Assembly (NCBI RefSeq): GCF_040802235.1
Contig: NC_133172.1
Coordinates: forward strand, 64,115,613 to 64,179,612
Length of the DNA: 64,000 bases
Direction of reading: 5' to 3'
Source of the DNA: Manis javanica
Taxonomy: Eukaryota > Chordata > Mammalia > Pholidota > Manidae
Position numbers and translations under genes: made by a program. This document shows positions 40,066 to 51,768 of the stretch, one piece after another; position 1 is the first letter of the stretch; the number at the start of each line of letters is the position of its first letter. The notes under the pieces are model-generated. The model was not told the origin of the DNA and searched no databases. It was given only the letters and a program-made list of their open reading frames with translations.

Positions 40066-43000
40066 CTTTCTTAAGGAAAGCACCACGAAGCCAGGAGAGT
40101 GCAAGTGATAATTTAACAATAGAACATTAATATATATTAACACCTGGAATGAACTTGACTTTTACATTTTACATTCCAAAGAGTGATTTTTCTAACTTAA
40201 TCAGACAGTGACATCTGAGAAAGGTGTCCATGCTGGGATGAAACCACTGTCTCGCCCGCACCATACTCTACGGCCCAGCCTACCCAGGGCACACAGGGCC
40301 CTGGCATGCACCCCCATGAGGGGAGCGGGGCAGCCACTGGCTGAAGGTGCAGTGAGCATCACCACAAGAACCTCACAGATGCCAGTGTCATCAGACAGGA
40401 TCAGCTAGTATCAGCTAGTAGTAAGGAAGGTCTACTCTCAATTACACGCTAGGTTTCCAGGTCAAATTGTGAATTTCTTTAATTCAGAGAAAAATCTTGT
40501 GAACTGAGCCCCAACTGTGAGATTGTGTATCAGCACTACATCGTGATTAGATGACAGAAGTAATTGTTTTCAACAGTATAAGCTACAGTTTAGGAAATTT
40601 GACCACAGATGACAAACATCTGCAGGGGAAGCTTTAAAAAGGACTCTGAGATGTTGGTGAGGACACGGGTTCCTAGCTTCAACTGTCAAGCCGCTGCTTG
40701 TTAACTGAGGTGTGGGCTGGAATGAACACCTGCCAGGATCTGCCCAGAGTAGGCACATGGCAACGTAATTCTATTTGCTACACACCTCAGCCTCTCCCTT
40801 TACATGCCCACAGCCAACTTGCAGCCTCCCCTAAGAGGTCTTAAGCTGTCATTTTTAAAATGAGGTAAAGCTCAGAACCAATGCAGCAGGTAGCAGATAT
40901 CTGGTATCCCTGTATCTATTATTTAATGCTCTGCCACAGTGTAAAATCTCACACCACTTTGGTTCACAAGCAACTCAACAGGAAAAGCAGATCTGAGGAC
41001 AAGAGGGAAGCACAGATGGTATCTCCTCACCTTAAACCCAAAGCCCAGGACCCAGCCTTCAGCCCCAGGTGCAAAAACTTCCAACCTCAATGGCCTCGAT
41101 TGGCCAGCTGACTTTACTCTGTGTAACCCAATCCACTGAAAGCATCCATGGACTAACAAACCACACAGCCTCACGCAGGGTACAGAGGTCAAACAGAAGC
41201 ACAGGTGCACAGGACCACAAAGATGCCTTCCAAGAGGCCACTGTCCCACCCTTCATTCCGCTGACAGGCAGTCACCAAGCAAAAGGGAGAGCTAGGGTCA
41301 GACCACAATGCCTGGGGCCTCTGAATGCAGGGCCAGGACTGGCGCTGTGACAGCTGAAACAGCCGCCCATCAGGCAAACAGCAATTGTCCACCAGTGAAA
41401 AGGTAAAATGCTCTCATGTACGGAGGGGTTGGTAACAGTGATTTAGGACTGTGCAGTGTTTAGGAAAACATAAACACAGTAAATCAGAGCACCACACCGG
41501 CACTCCTGGGCCCTGAGGCGACTCCCTTCAAGGGCACTGGTGCTGGTGCTGGGCACCTGCAAGGGTCAGGCTAACCAGAACACTTGCTTTAAGCAATTAC
41601 TTTACAGCATTCCTGCAGTTTGGCTGCATGCCACTTAGGGCCTGAGAGAAACAATACAGACAAGAGACAGTCACCCAAGGGACACTCCCTAAGCCAGACG
41701 CTGTGTGTTCCTCTGCTCGCCGACAAGCAGACCAAAGGTAGAGTTCTCACAGACGGCACAGGGAGAGGCTGTGACCAGCAGGACAAAGGCACATTCTACC
41801 GACCTGGAGCCAATCGCCAGTACTCTCACACTTAGGTAACATGACTGGCACAGGTCCAACCTATTACATGTTCCTTGCAGAGTATTATGTGTCTCCTGCC
41901 AAGTATTCATCCTCTCTCAGGCCAGAGCCCTTTTTTAAAATCCTGACTTTTAAGTTTCATTTTTCAATCAAATACTGATCAGGTATCTATTGATATGCAC
42001 AGAACGATGGGAGATACAAAATAAACCCAATCCAAGATAAGCCTCACAGTGTATTTGGGCAAATTAACAGGATCGCCATTCTTCCTTCCAGGCTCCCCCT
42101 ACCAGCTGGTCCTACCTCTCCAGCCCCCAAAATCTCCAGCCCCTCCTATTATGGACCTTAGCCTGCAGTTCATCTTACCTTGGAAAAAAACGCTTGACAG
42201 CAAAAACCAGACTCTGTCTTGGACATGAGAGACGCTCCAATCAGACCACTGCTGAGCTGAACTGCCACCAGCCTTGGCCCCCAAGGGGCTCTGCCTGAAA
42301 ACCTCCCCCAGACAGCATTTCCTCTCTTGCTGAGCGGCCCATTCCTCCTCCTGCAATGCAAGCACCAGGGGGCCAAGGCGTGTGCATCTGTCACAGGTCT
42401 GCAGAGCCAACATGAGTGCGACATGCACCAGACAGCCTCCCCTTCCTGTCCTCCTATAAAACTGCTCACCACTTTTTTTGCCCACTCCATCCACTCTGAA
42501 CCTGCTTACCCTCACGTTTTCAAGCATTTTTATATAAAACACCACCCAGTCTTCACAACTTGCCTGGGCACCCACTGTGAGAGCCCCCACCCCATTTTGA
42601 GATTTTCCAGATGCTCTGAGGAACACTGCAGCCCACACCACTCTTCCCACAGGGAGACATCCTCGCGACATCCTCGCTGACAGGCCTCCATGAGGCTCTA
42701 CTGTCAGCACTGCAATCCTCAGCTACTTTTCTGGGATGGGCATTTCTGCCATTCATTCAAATTCATGTATTGTTCCTAGAACAAATTTTAACCCATCATC
42801 CATTTCCAACCGTTTTACATTTTTCCCCAGAAAATGGTGTTCCTATTTTCTCTAACACTGTTTCTAGAGAGACACCTTGTTTAATTAAGTCTGGTATTTA
42901 TCCCAAAACAGGGGAGTGGGGGCAGGGTGCACAGTGACCTTGCATTCACCCCACATGAGCAGTGGCCAACCTGCACCAGCAGCTCTCTGCCAAACGACTG

Positions 43001-43879
43001 GAGTGTCCCAGCGCAGGCCGGGCACTGCACCACCTGGTATTCCCAGACACTCTGACTTCCGTCCCTCCCCACCACCCTCAACTTCTGACCCGTCTCCTGC
43101 CTCAGGCATCGTAAGGCCTCCTCATCAGAAGGCCAGTCTAGGCTTCATCATTCCAAGTCACACACAGCTGGACTCCAGTCTGGTCTCCTCACCTCCATCC
43201 ACCACCTCTTTCGCTCATGAGCTCCATGTTCAAACAGGTCTGGCTGACATGGCCACTTTGCGTTCTGCCCTCTCACCCTGTGGCCAGAGCCTTCCCACAG
43301 TCTGTCGTAGCCACCGTATCCTACCAGCCTTCTGCACACTGACATCCACCACTGCTAAACAGCACTTCCTCCACTACATCTCCCAGACTGCTGAGCCAGA
43401 AATGCTTTCTCTCTGAACTCCCACCTGTTTTCAGAGTAACCCTGGGTCCTTCTCCCTCCTTGATCTCAGAGCAGGGCCATATCTCAGTCATCTATTTTCT
43501 ACAATACAGCCTCATACAGTGAGCAATCAAAAAACATCTGACTACATCAGAAAAAGCTGAGACTGTGTAGTCTTAGAAGTCCATTCCATGAAACAGTAAC
43601 TCACCCAACTGTAGAAGAGACAGAACTGTTCCCCCACCATGGAGCAGCCCACACCAGGAAAGGAGACACACAGGAAGTCAGTCGTGCAGTGCTGTCCAAC
43701 TGCGCCCGACGCCCTTCACCAAGATAGGAAAACAACACGAAGAAGGAGGGAGGGCTGAGGAACTGTTAATGACGGCAGAATCTAAGGAGCCATGATAAGT
43801 AAGTGCGACATGGGGTCCTGGAACAGTAAAAGACTTTAGTGGAAAACCAGGTGAAATGCAAACCAAGTCTGGGGTTTAA
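40066..43879. other. Unique intronic sequence
   Basis: No gene is recognised. TCAGCTAGTA is tandemly doubled at 40401-40420. A weak L2-like stretch (CAGGTATCTATTGATATGCA) lies near 41.97-42.06 kb. The interval 42.9-43.5 kb is C-rich with open frames but no family motif. Confidence 0.5.
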
Positions 43880-44050
43880 CAGTAACACACCAACATTAAT
43901 TTCTTAGCTCTGACAACCTTTCCATTGTTACCTAAGATGTTTAAGTCAGGGAACCTGGATAAAGAAAATTGTCTCACAGAATTCTCCTACTACTTTTGCA
44001 ACTTTGTGTATCTAAACTTATTCCAAACTAAAAGTTTATTTAAAACAAGA
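43880..44050 (+). mobile_element. L1M 3' end
   Basis: CTACTACTTTTGCAACTTTG, then ATCTAAACTTATTCCAAACT and AAAAGTTTATTTAAAA, match the standard end of old L1 3' UTRs. Confidence 0.7.
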
Positions 44051-44238
44051 TCTTGTCCAGAGCCTGTATTTCCACCACACTCACTCCTCTCCCATCTATG
44101 CCAGACTACACAGCTGACCAACAGCACCAAGTCCTTCCAAGAGCTGAGACAGTTCTGGTGAACCGAGGTAAAGCCCCAGAGCGGGCCACACTGCGACCTG
44201 ATCCAACCTCATCTGTTACAACAACATCCACGTAATCC

Positions 44239-44757
44239 TAGTGTGGTGGGAAGAACAATGCCCCTAAAGAGGTCCACATCCTAGTCCCTGGAACCTGAGG
44301 ATATTTTAGGTTACACGACAAAGTGTAATTAAGGTTGCATATGGGGTAAAGGATACCAATCAGCAGGTGAGGAGACTAGCCTCGACTATCCAGTCGGCCC
44401 ACTGGAATCATCACAGGGTCCTTAAAAGTGGAAGAGAAAGGCAGAAGAGATATAGTCAAAGATGACATGACTTTAGAAGAAGGCTAGAGAGATGCACCAC
44501 TGCAGGCTTTAAAGACGGGGCAGGGGGCCTTGGACAAGGAACATGAACAGCCTCTAGAAGAGGAAGAGGTAATGGAGTCTCCCAAGAGCATTCGGAAGAC
44601 ACCAGCCCTGCTGAATCAACTGTAGACCACTGGGTGAGACCCAGAGGAGCCCATGTCAGGCTTCCGACCCACAGAACTTTAAAACAATAATCTGTATTGT
44701 TTCAAGCCACTAAATTTCTGGCAATTTGGTACAGCAGCAATAGAGGACACTGAAATG
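44239..44757 (-). mobile_element. MLT1-family LTR (ERVL-MaLR), solo
   Basis: The plus strand reads as the reverse complement of MLT1: GTGGGAAGAACAATGCCCCT, then CTGAGGATATTTTAGGTTAC, then GGTCCTTAAAAGTGGAAGAG, then TTGTTTCAAGCCACTAAATT. At about 520 bases it is close to a whole LTR. No internal retroviral region lies beside it. Confidence 0.9.
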
Positions 44758-47700
44758 TAAAAACAAGCATTTCTCCCAATTGTGAGAGCCTGCTTCCCTC
44801 CACCCTTCGCAGCCTTATGTGTCACCACTTATAACATCCCCCATTCAACCTTTGTCCCTTGAGCCAACATATCTGGAGGCTTAGAAGAAAACTATCAAGG
44901 AAAAGGGAAGGCTAGAGATTCATTCTAGGACAGATTTTTCTCCCCAACTTTCTAAACATTTACTGTGCCATTAGTCTTTTTACTTAAATATCCTTTCTTT
45001 AAAAATTTAAGTCACTGCTTCAACAGTCTTCTTTAAAAAGTCAGTCATCTAATGAGAACCCAAGTTTAGCAGAATTAGATCTAATCACTTCACCAAAGGA
45101 AAATAAAGTTTGCGTGTAAGTCTTTTTAAGGTTACATCTGTTGAAAATTATTTAAACTTAAAGCACGTATCACTTTTCTAAGTTTCATACTAAAAGATAA
45201 AGGAAATAATTCAAAGATTACCTTTCTCAAGTGTAAGGGGGAAAAACTATAAGAAAACATTTGAGTTTTAGCATACTTCATATATTAGCTCTTGACTAAA
45301 AAACTTCAAATTTCAGATGGACTATTCTTAAGTAATGAAAACACCTATGTAGGTAATCTAAATACATTAGAAGCAAATCACACACCTCTAGAAAAGAAAA
45401 AATTCACTAAGTCTAAAATTCCCTGAAACCAGAATCTCCCACAGGGCTGTGGAACCCTGACCTCATACTGCAAGTCCTAACAGTGTCAGGCCCCCAAAGC
45501 TGGTTTTCTCCTTTGTAATCATCCAAAAAGACAACATTTTTAAAAAAAGTCTTCAGGACATCCTTTAATTAGCCAAGCATTTTAATAATTAAAAAAATAG
45601 TTACTCCTTTCAAGAGTGTTGCTTTGGGGGTTTTTTTGTTGTTTTTTTATTTTTACTTCCTGTTTTACAGGATGTAAAACCACATTTAGAAACACAGTAC
45701 ATACTAGCAAGGCTTAATTTCTTAAGAGTAATGAGGTCCTCGCTGTTTTTTTCACCCTATTTTAGATACGTTTACACAGTACAGCCATAATGATCTCAAG
45801 CCTCCATTATCATCCGGAATTAAAGTCTTGTTTATTTTGCTAGATATGAATGCAGTACAAAAAACTAATCAGAACTTTAACCAAAACCTTATGAACCAAG
45901 CACCTTATTCAATCTTCTCATTTCTTAGAAATATTCAGTATTCCAGTACGTCAGCACTCTGGTTCTAAAAATGCCATAGGAGGAAAGGGGAACACTACTA
46001 ATGAGCTGAAAAAAAAATTATTTGCTACATTGTTGATAAAAACCTCCTATCATAAAGTTATTGACCATTTACAAGTTAAATCTACTTCCAGCCATTCTTA
46101 AAAGTCACATTTTTTTGAGTTAAATACTTTAAGGGGAGATTTTATTTAACCTTGACCAAAAATTTTGATCCAGGTGATCAAAAATGTTTTACATTGAGAA
46201 AAGGTCACATCTTTATATACTGCCCTGGCGCACACGGGTCCCTTCACGATGGGGAAGAGCGCCCACAGACTTCCAAGATCCGCACAGAGGCCGAAAGGAA
46301 GCGGGAAAGCTGGGTCTTTGCCCTGAGCCGGCCCGCAGCGCAGCCAGCACCCCCAGGCACCCCACCTCCACAGCCGCTATGCTTGGGGATGGGGGGCATC
46401 GAAGCAGCCTGGGCACCCCCTGCCCTGTATTTTCAGTCCTTTCAGCCCTTGAAAAACCTTAGCTGTAGTAACAAGACAGACTTCTTTAATTTGCACACCA
46501 AAACTACTTAACTCTTTAAAGTCACACGACTAGCTTCCTGTCAGATTCCTAAATTGTGGAATGGCATTTTTAAGTGTTTTCACCCACAACCAAACTCCTC
46601 AATCCTTACTACCTAGAGAGTCAAAACCACACAAATACAACTCACTGTTACCCAAAAAAATCACATCTCTACCACTCACATTACAACCATAATAATCTTT
46701 TCAGAAGCAACGTTTTTGCTAATTACATAACAGGTTCATTTTCTTTTTAAATTTAGAAAACATTGACTTCAGTGGGGAAAAATAACAACTCCGTTTTGGT
46801 GTCTTTCTCTCTAAAGAGATTATTCTTTTATTCTTTTCTTCATTAAAATGCTAAGCTGGGGTGGGGGAATGTTAAGGGGGTCACTTCCATTCCAGAGTAT
46901 TTGCATGTGAACCAAGGGTTTGGCTTCAGTGCCCTGGGAATCCACCAGGACATGAAGCCATTATTTATGTGACATTTGGCCAGAAGGTCCTTTAAGTTCT
47001 AGATGAAATACCTAAAGACCATGTACAGTGTTAGCAAACTATGCTGTTTGCTGTACCCAAAAGCAGTAGTTCTACTAAAACTCCTTTCACAGAAAGCATT
47101 TTTTTCTTCCCACAAAGACAACCTTCCCTTTAATTTCCCTTTATCTCCTGTTCTGTGCACCAATTTTAAAAGCCATGTCCCGCACTATGATGTAAACTGT
47201 AACGGCAAACTTGCAATGGAAACAAATGGGAAAATACCTGAAATGTTCACAGCATAATTCCTAGTCACCCAAATAAATTAAAGTTCATGATTTAAAGCTT
47301 CCCCTTTCAAAATTACTCAAATACTTCTCTATACAGGCTTTATAAACAATTCAACAAATTATTTCTTGAGTCAATCTACAACTAGTGTCATGCCTTATGC
47401 TGGCCCTGAGTGACCAAAGAAACCATCCAATCATGATTAAGTTTAAGCCCTTCTACTGTGGGACCATAGGATAAGTAACCAAATGACACGTTTGATCAAT
47501 GGCGTGAGTGTGGCTGTAACAAGGCAGAGTGGCACCTCCCTTAAGAGTGATGATTAAGAAGCCTAAGAGGAAGCAATATTTAACTAAGACCCAAAAGCAA
47601 GTTATCTTGGAAGTTTTTTGGGGTAGTGAGGGGAGACCTGCAATGGAGGTGATGAGGACTTAGCAGGACCCTGGCCCGGAGGACCAGTCTGTGTCCTGGC

Positions 47701-50077
47701 CAAGAGAGGGTAAGGCACAGGGCGGTCGAGGAGATGCCAAGACCAAGGTAACTGGAGCAGGAGGCGCTAAGGGGGAGCGACAGCCTGAGGCAAGGGCTCT
47801 TACAACCCAGGCTAGGCCGTCAATGATCATTTTGATCATTAGCATAATATTTGCAGTTCTAGCACATATAAAACAGTATTTGGTCCAAAGGTGAATTTAC
47901 AGAAAATTTTAAATATGAAAAGGGAAGAACAGGAGTTAAGAAAAGCACATAAGAATAAAAACAGACATGTAAGTACACAGCTCAGTCTGACTCCAGCTTA
48001 AAAGATACCATGAATGAGATTCATCAAACAAAAAAGAGCACTTAGGAATAGAAACATCTATATCAGAAGTAACAAAGTAGTTGTTAAAGTAGATCATTTC
48101 CTAAGCCTAAAAAGGCTTTCTGTGCCGGTTATCTCTAACTGCCTGAGCTCCAGGAGCTGAGGATTGATACCCTCTTTCACTGAGCTTTAAGATAAAACTG
48201 GAAAAGTCGAATTGCACAGAAATTCCATTTGAACTTCAAATTAAGAGAACACATACTGAAAACATTTCAAGACAGCAATTTCAGTTACTTGAGTTCAATT
48301 TTTTAGTAAAGTTTTATAAAGGGGCCAAGCTCAATCCCCATAGAACACTGACAGCAATAAACTGACATAGCAAGCGGTCAGACAAGTAATGAATCATCAT
48401 TTTCACCTATTAACCAACAATATCTTGCTATTAAAGGTAGTTCATTACACTTACCAGTTGAGGGAATGAAGGGACTTATACAGAGTAATCGACAGATCAA
48501 AACACTCTGGCAACAAACAGAGATGATGTTCTGAACCAGCATTTACTTACACTCTCTAATTATGTTATTTTAATTGATGATGGGCTCATTGCCCATATGC
48601 AAAATAACTCTCCTCTCATATTTGGTGAAACATAATCTCACGTGTCAAATAGTCTTAAAAACCCAAGGCACACAAAATCTTCTTGAAAAATATTCTCAAA
48701 TGCAAGTAACACACTTTAATTCTATCTGTAGAAAGTTCTACTTGTCACTGTACCAACACTGTAATTACAGCTCACATGACAGCTACTAGTCATAAGCAGC
48801 CCATCTGGCTAGAGAGATGAAAGGCTCTCTGGTGCAGCGTGATGAACATGGCCGGTCCACAGAGAGGCTAGAGAAAGACGTCTGACCGTGGCATTGCAAG
48901 GAAGCTGACAAGGTTAGAACTCCAAGGAGGAATTCAAAACAATGTGACACCTTTAAAAACAAACTTCTGGTAAATTTTGTTATGTGTATTTTGCCACACA
49001 CAAAAAAAATTTTTTTGAAAGAAAAAAACTCCAGAAAGTTTCAAATTCAGCAATATCTTTGGGGAGCTTAACTAACTCAAGAGGCATGCACCAAGAACAC
49101 AGAAAACTGTCATAGCAACTTGGCCTTTGTTTCCCCATCCCATTCCATTCAGGAGGCCAGCCTATCAAAGCAGACCCTGCTCTTAGGCGTGAAACTACAG
49201 AAAGAACAGAACAACAGCTGAATGGAGGGTGGGGGAGGGAACGCCAAGGACAGGGATCCCACTCAAGGATCACAACCAAAGTTGAGCAAGATGTTTTTCC
49301 TTTTTCCTTTTTTTAACTACACTTCCAAAATAATATCACAGTACTTGTGCAATCATTTTCAAAAGACACAAATACAACTCTAGGTCTTCCAAGACAGCAA
49401 CATTTAGTAGGAGAAATCAAGGTCCCAAAAGCATCAATAAACAGTTTCAGGGTTTGCCACTTAGTGCTGCCCAGGTTATACCACTGATTGGGTTTGCACG
49501 AACCAAAAACAGAGGCTGCTTCAATGGCACTTTTTCCACAAGCGGTATCATCTTACACGGCTTTGGGGAATAAGCCACATCCCCCCAAAAGGACCAAGAT
49601 ATTTTAAGTTTGCAATTCAACAACGGTGCACACTTTCACTTCTCAGTTGACAAGGAATGTTAAGGATATTGCTCAAATCACTTCAGAAAACTCGCCATAA
49701 AACAAAGCCTGACATTTTTTCTCCCTATCCAGACATTTGCAAAACCACCCTGTTGGTGCAAAAGGATATAAAACTTCGCTTGACCTGTACAAAGCATGAA
49801 ACCTAAGCATGCTGCTTCTTGACTGTGAGAAGGAAAATGGCTTTTAAAGCATAGTTCCTCGTAGGCCAACTTAATCTTCAAAGCCTCCTCCCAAACTCCC
49901 TGGAAGTCCGGACACAAGACTAGCTTTCCGAAAGCACCACAGAAGCAGAAAACCTTGATGGGACATCAAGAAAGGAGCAGACGTCAAATTAAGACTCCCC
50001 CCAAAACGGCAGAGATACAAGATCTAACAGCACAATCCCTCTTTGAGAGGGGACTGAATCCATGTGGTAGCACCAAC
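44758..50077. other. AT-rich, repeat-poor interval upstream of the CpG island
   Basis: Apart from one L2 remnant I recognise no interspersed repeat in about 5.3 kb. This differs from the repeat-dense L1 cluster. It would be the first part of ANKRD11 intron 1 after the CpG island, a usual place for intronic enhancers, but no specific element can be claimed. Open frames of note (46152-46511) have no family match. Confidence 0.5.
47340..47830 (-). repeat. L2 LINE remnant, minus strand
   Basis: TAACTAAGACCCAAAAGCAA, GGTAACTGGAGCAGGAGGCG and CTTACAACCCAGGCTAGGCC follow the reverse-complement L2 order. Decay is heavy and the boundaries approximate. Confidence 0.5.
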
Positions 50078-50078
50078 C

Positions 50079-50142
50079 ACACACACACACACTCTCTCTC
50101 TTTCTCACTTTCTCGCTCACACTCACACACACACACTCACAG
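50079..50142. repeat. (CA)n/(CT)n compound microsatellite
   Basis: CA repeats, then CT repeats, then CA again lie at the edge of the CpG island. Confidence 0.85.
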
Positions 50143-50574
50143 CTACCGCCCTGCCAGGGGATGATGAAATGAGGAACGGAAATTAACATTTCAGGCAACG
50201 TCTCACATTGTTCCTTGAGGCCAAGGGCTGCAGCCGCCGCCGACACCGCCGCCGCTCCCCCGCCCCCCAGTCCCGCCTCCCCTCCCCCCGAGGCGACACC
50301 CCCGCGCCGTGCCCCGCATTCCTGCCCCGCCGCAAGCCTGCGCGCCTCCCGTACCCCGGCGCCCCCACTCCCCTCCAGGGCCCCGGCTCGCCCGCCCCCT
50401 CCAGCTCGGAGCCCGAGAGCCGCCTGCTCCCATTTCAAAACAGCGATAATAATAGGGACGCCGGGAATAACAACTACAACCGACACCGTGAAGGGCCCCC
50501 TCCCGCGGGTCAGAGGTCGGCGCCCCGCTCCCCGCGCCCGGAATCCACCTCGGCCCCTCCCGGCTGCCCAGACC

Positions 50575-50850
50575 CCCTTCCCCGGGCCCACCCCGGGGCC
50601 CACCTCGGCCCGAGAGCTGCCCGGGCGCCCCAAGCCCACTGCGGGCCGCTCCCGGCGGCCGGGTCCTCAGGCCCACCCCGGAGCCCACCGTTCGCCTCCC
50701 AGGCCCTTCACGGCTGCCCGGGCCCCCAGGCCCACCCAGAGCCCACCTTCGGCCCCTCACAGCGGCCCCAGGCCCCTCGGGCTCATCCGGAGCCCCCGTC
50801 GGCCCCCAGGCCCACCCAGAGCCCGCCGTCAGCCCTTCAGCTACCTGGCT
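50575..50850. repeat. Degenerate GC-rich minisatellite inside the CpG island
   Basis: Variants of CCCACCC(C/A)GAGCCC recur with spacings of roughly 40, 60 and 80 bases. The 24 bases at 50721-50744 are repeated exactly at 50801-50824. The minus strand is rich in runs of three or more G. The array lies just inside the inferred ANKRD11 intron 1 and accounts for the long, repetitive Pro/Arg/Gly/Ala open frames on both strands. Confidence 0.7.
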
Positions 50851-51012
50851 CCCCGGAGGACCCCCGGGCCCCAGGCCCGCCGTCGGCCCCTCCCGAGAGC
50901 CCGGGCCACCGGAGCCCGTCGCACTGCTCCGCCCGGCGGGAGGCCTGCAGGCCGCGAGGCCGCCCCCACTCCCCGGCGCCGCCCGACTCCCTCCCGGCCC
51001 GGCGGCTCTCAC

Positions 51013-51285
51013 CGGCTCCGACTGCGCGGCTCCGCGGGCTCAGCGGCGGCGCGCGGGCGAGGCCATGCAGCCCCGGCCCGTCTCCCGGCCGCGGCCCGAG
51101 CGGGAAGGCGGTGGCGGCGGCTCCGAGCGCCCGCGAGGCGGGGAGGCCGGCGGGAGCGAGCCCGCCCTCGGGCGCGGCCGGGCGCGGGCGCTCACTGAGG
51201 GGGCGTCGGGCCGCGCTCTCTGCGGCGGCGCCTCCCCGCCAGGGGCCCTCGCTCCATCGCGCTCCAGCACGGGAGGCCTCTGGCT
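51013..51285 (-). other. ANKRD11: Probable ANKRD11 untranslated first exon (5' end estimated)
   Basis: By synteny with human 16q24.3, the gene facing away from SPG7 is ANKRD11, a chromatin regulator with ankyrin repeats whose first exons are non-coding. On the minus strand a good donor reads GAGCCG|GTGAGA, with the last exon base at 51013. A second reads CCCTCA|GTGAGC, with the last exon base at 51196. The transcription start is set here about 55-80 bases downstream of the nearest CCAAT box (51340-51344), the usual NF-Y spacing. I see no ANKRD11 protein sequence, as expected if the start codon is in a later exon. Identity rests on gene order, CpG island, CCAAT orientation and donor strand; I have not matched it to a transcript. 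Confidence 0.55.
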
Positions 51286-51339
51286 CCGGGACCCGGCGGC
51301 GGCTGCGGCGGGCGCCGGCAGCATGAGACGACGCCGCCC

Positions 51340-51768
51340 ATTGGCTCGCCGTATCCGCCTCCGCCATTGGCCCGCCGCGGCCGGGCACAGGGCTGCACAC
51401 GTCACGGCGTCGGGGAGGAAGTACGCTAACTGGGGTGAAGGGGCGCCGGCGAAATTGACAGCTTTTGTGACAGGCCTGAGGCGGGACCAGAAGGACGTCC
51501 CGGAACGGATTGGTCAAGGTCTTGCGTCGGACCGCTCGGGTCGCTGGTGCAGCGAGCGGATGGATTGGCTGCCTGCGTCACAAAGTGGGTGGGTCTTTCG
51601 TTCTCTGACGTGACGATTGGTTTTTTCGAGTGGCGGAACGCGGTCTTGTGTCGAAGGACTTTGGGGACGGTGTCCGGGTCCTGGGACGCCGGGGCTCCGT
51701 TTTAAGAGACGCGGCTTGTGGGCCAGCGGTGGCTGTGTGGTCCCGGAAACTTGAAGCGCGAGGATTGG
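51340..51768 (-). promoter_or_regulatory. Cluster of six minus-strand CCAAT boxes with CRE-like sites
   Basis: ATTGG (CCAAT on the minus strand) occurs at 51340-51344, 51366-51370, 51509-51513, 51564-51568, 51616-51620 and 51764-51768. Four read GATTGG and two CATTGG. A CRE-like TGACGTGA lies at 51606-51613, two bases before the fifth box, and CACGTCAC lies at 51398-51405. Multiple CCAAT boxes in one orientation are typical of NF-Y-driven, TATA-less promoters. The shared orientation supports a main transcript on the minus strand. Confidence 0.75.

Larger units (their letters stand above)
1..51012 (-). other. ANKRD11: Inferred 5' part of ANKRD11 intron 1
   Basis: No supported exon is seen between the window start and the minus-strand donor at 51012. 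Human ANKRD11 has a very long first intron of tens of kilobases, so the whole interval is most simply read as intron 1 on the minus strand. The large L1 cluster lies antisense to this direction, the commoner orientation for L1 kept inside genes. This is inference from synteny. Confidence 0.65.

Noticed and set aside
42099-42710. 203-codon minus-strand frame in the inferred intron
   Set aside because: It lies in the sense direction of the inferred ANKRD11 transcript but resembles no protein I know, has no convincing splice context, and overlaps a 117-codon frame on the other strand.
50203-51326. Long open frames of 269, 327 and 372 codons on both strands of the CpG island
   Set aside because: Stop codons are rare in this GC-rich DNA. 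The translations are low-complexity Pro/Arg/Ala/Gly following the minisatellite, overlap one another in several frames, and match no family.
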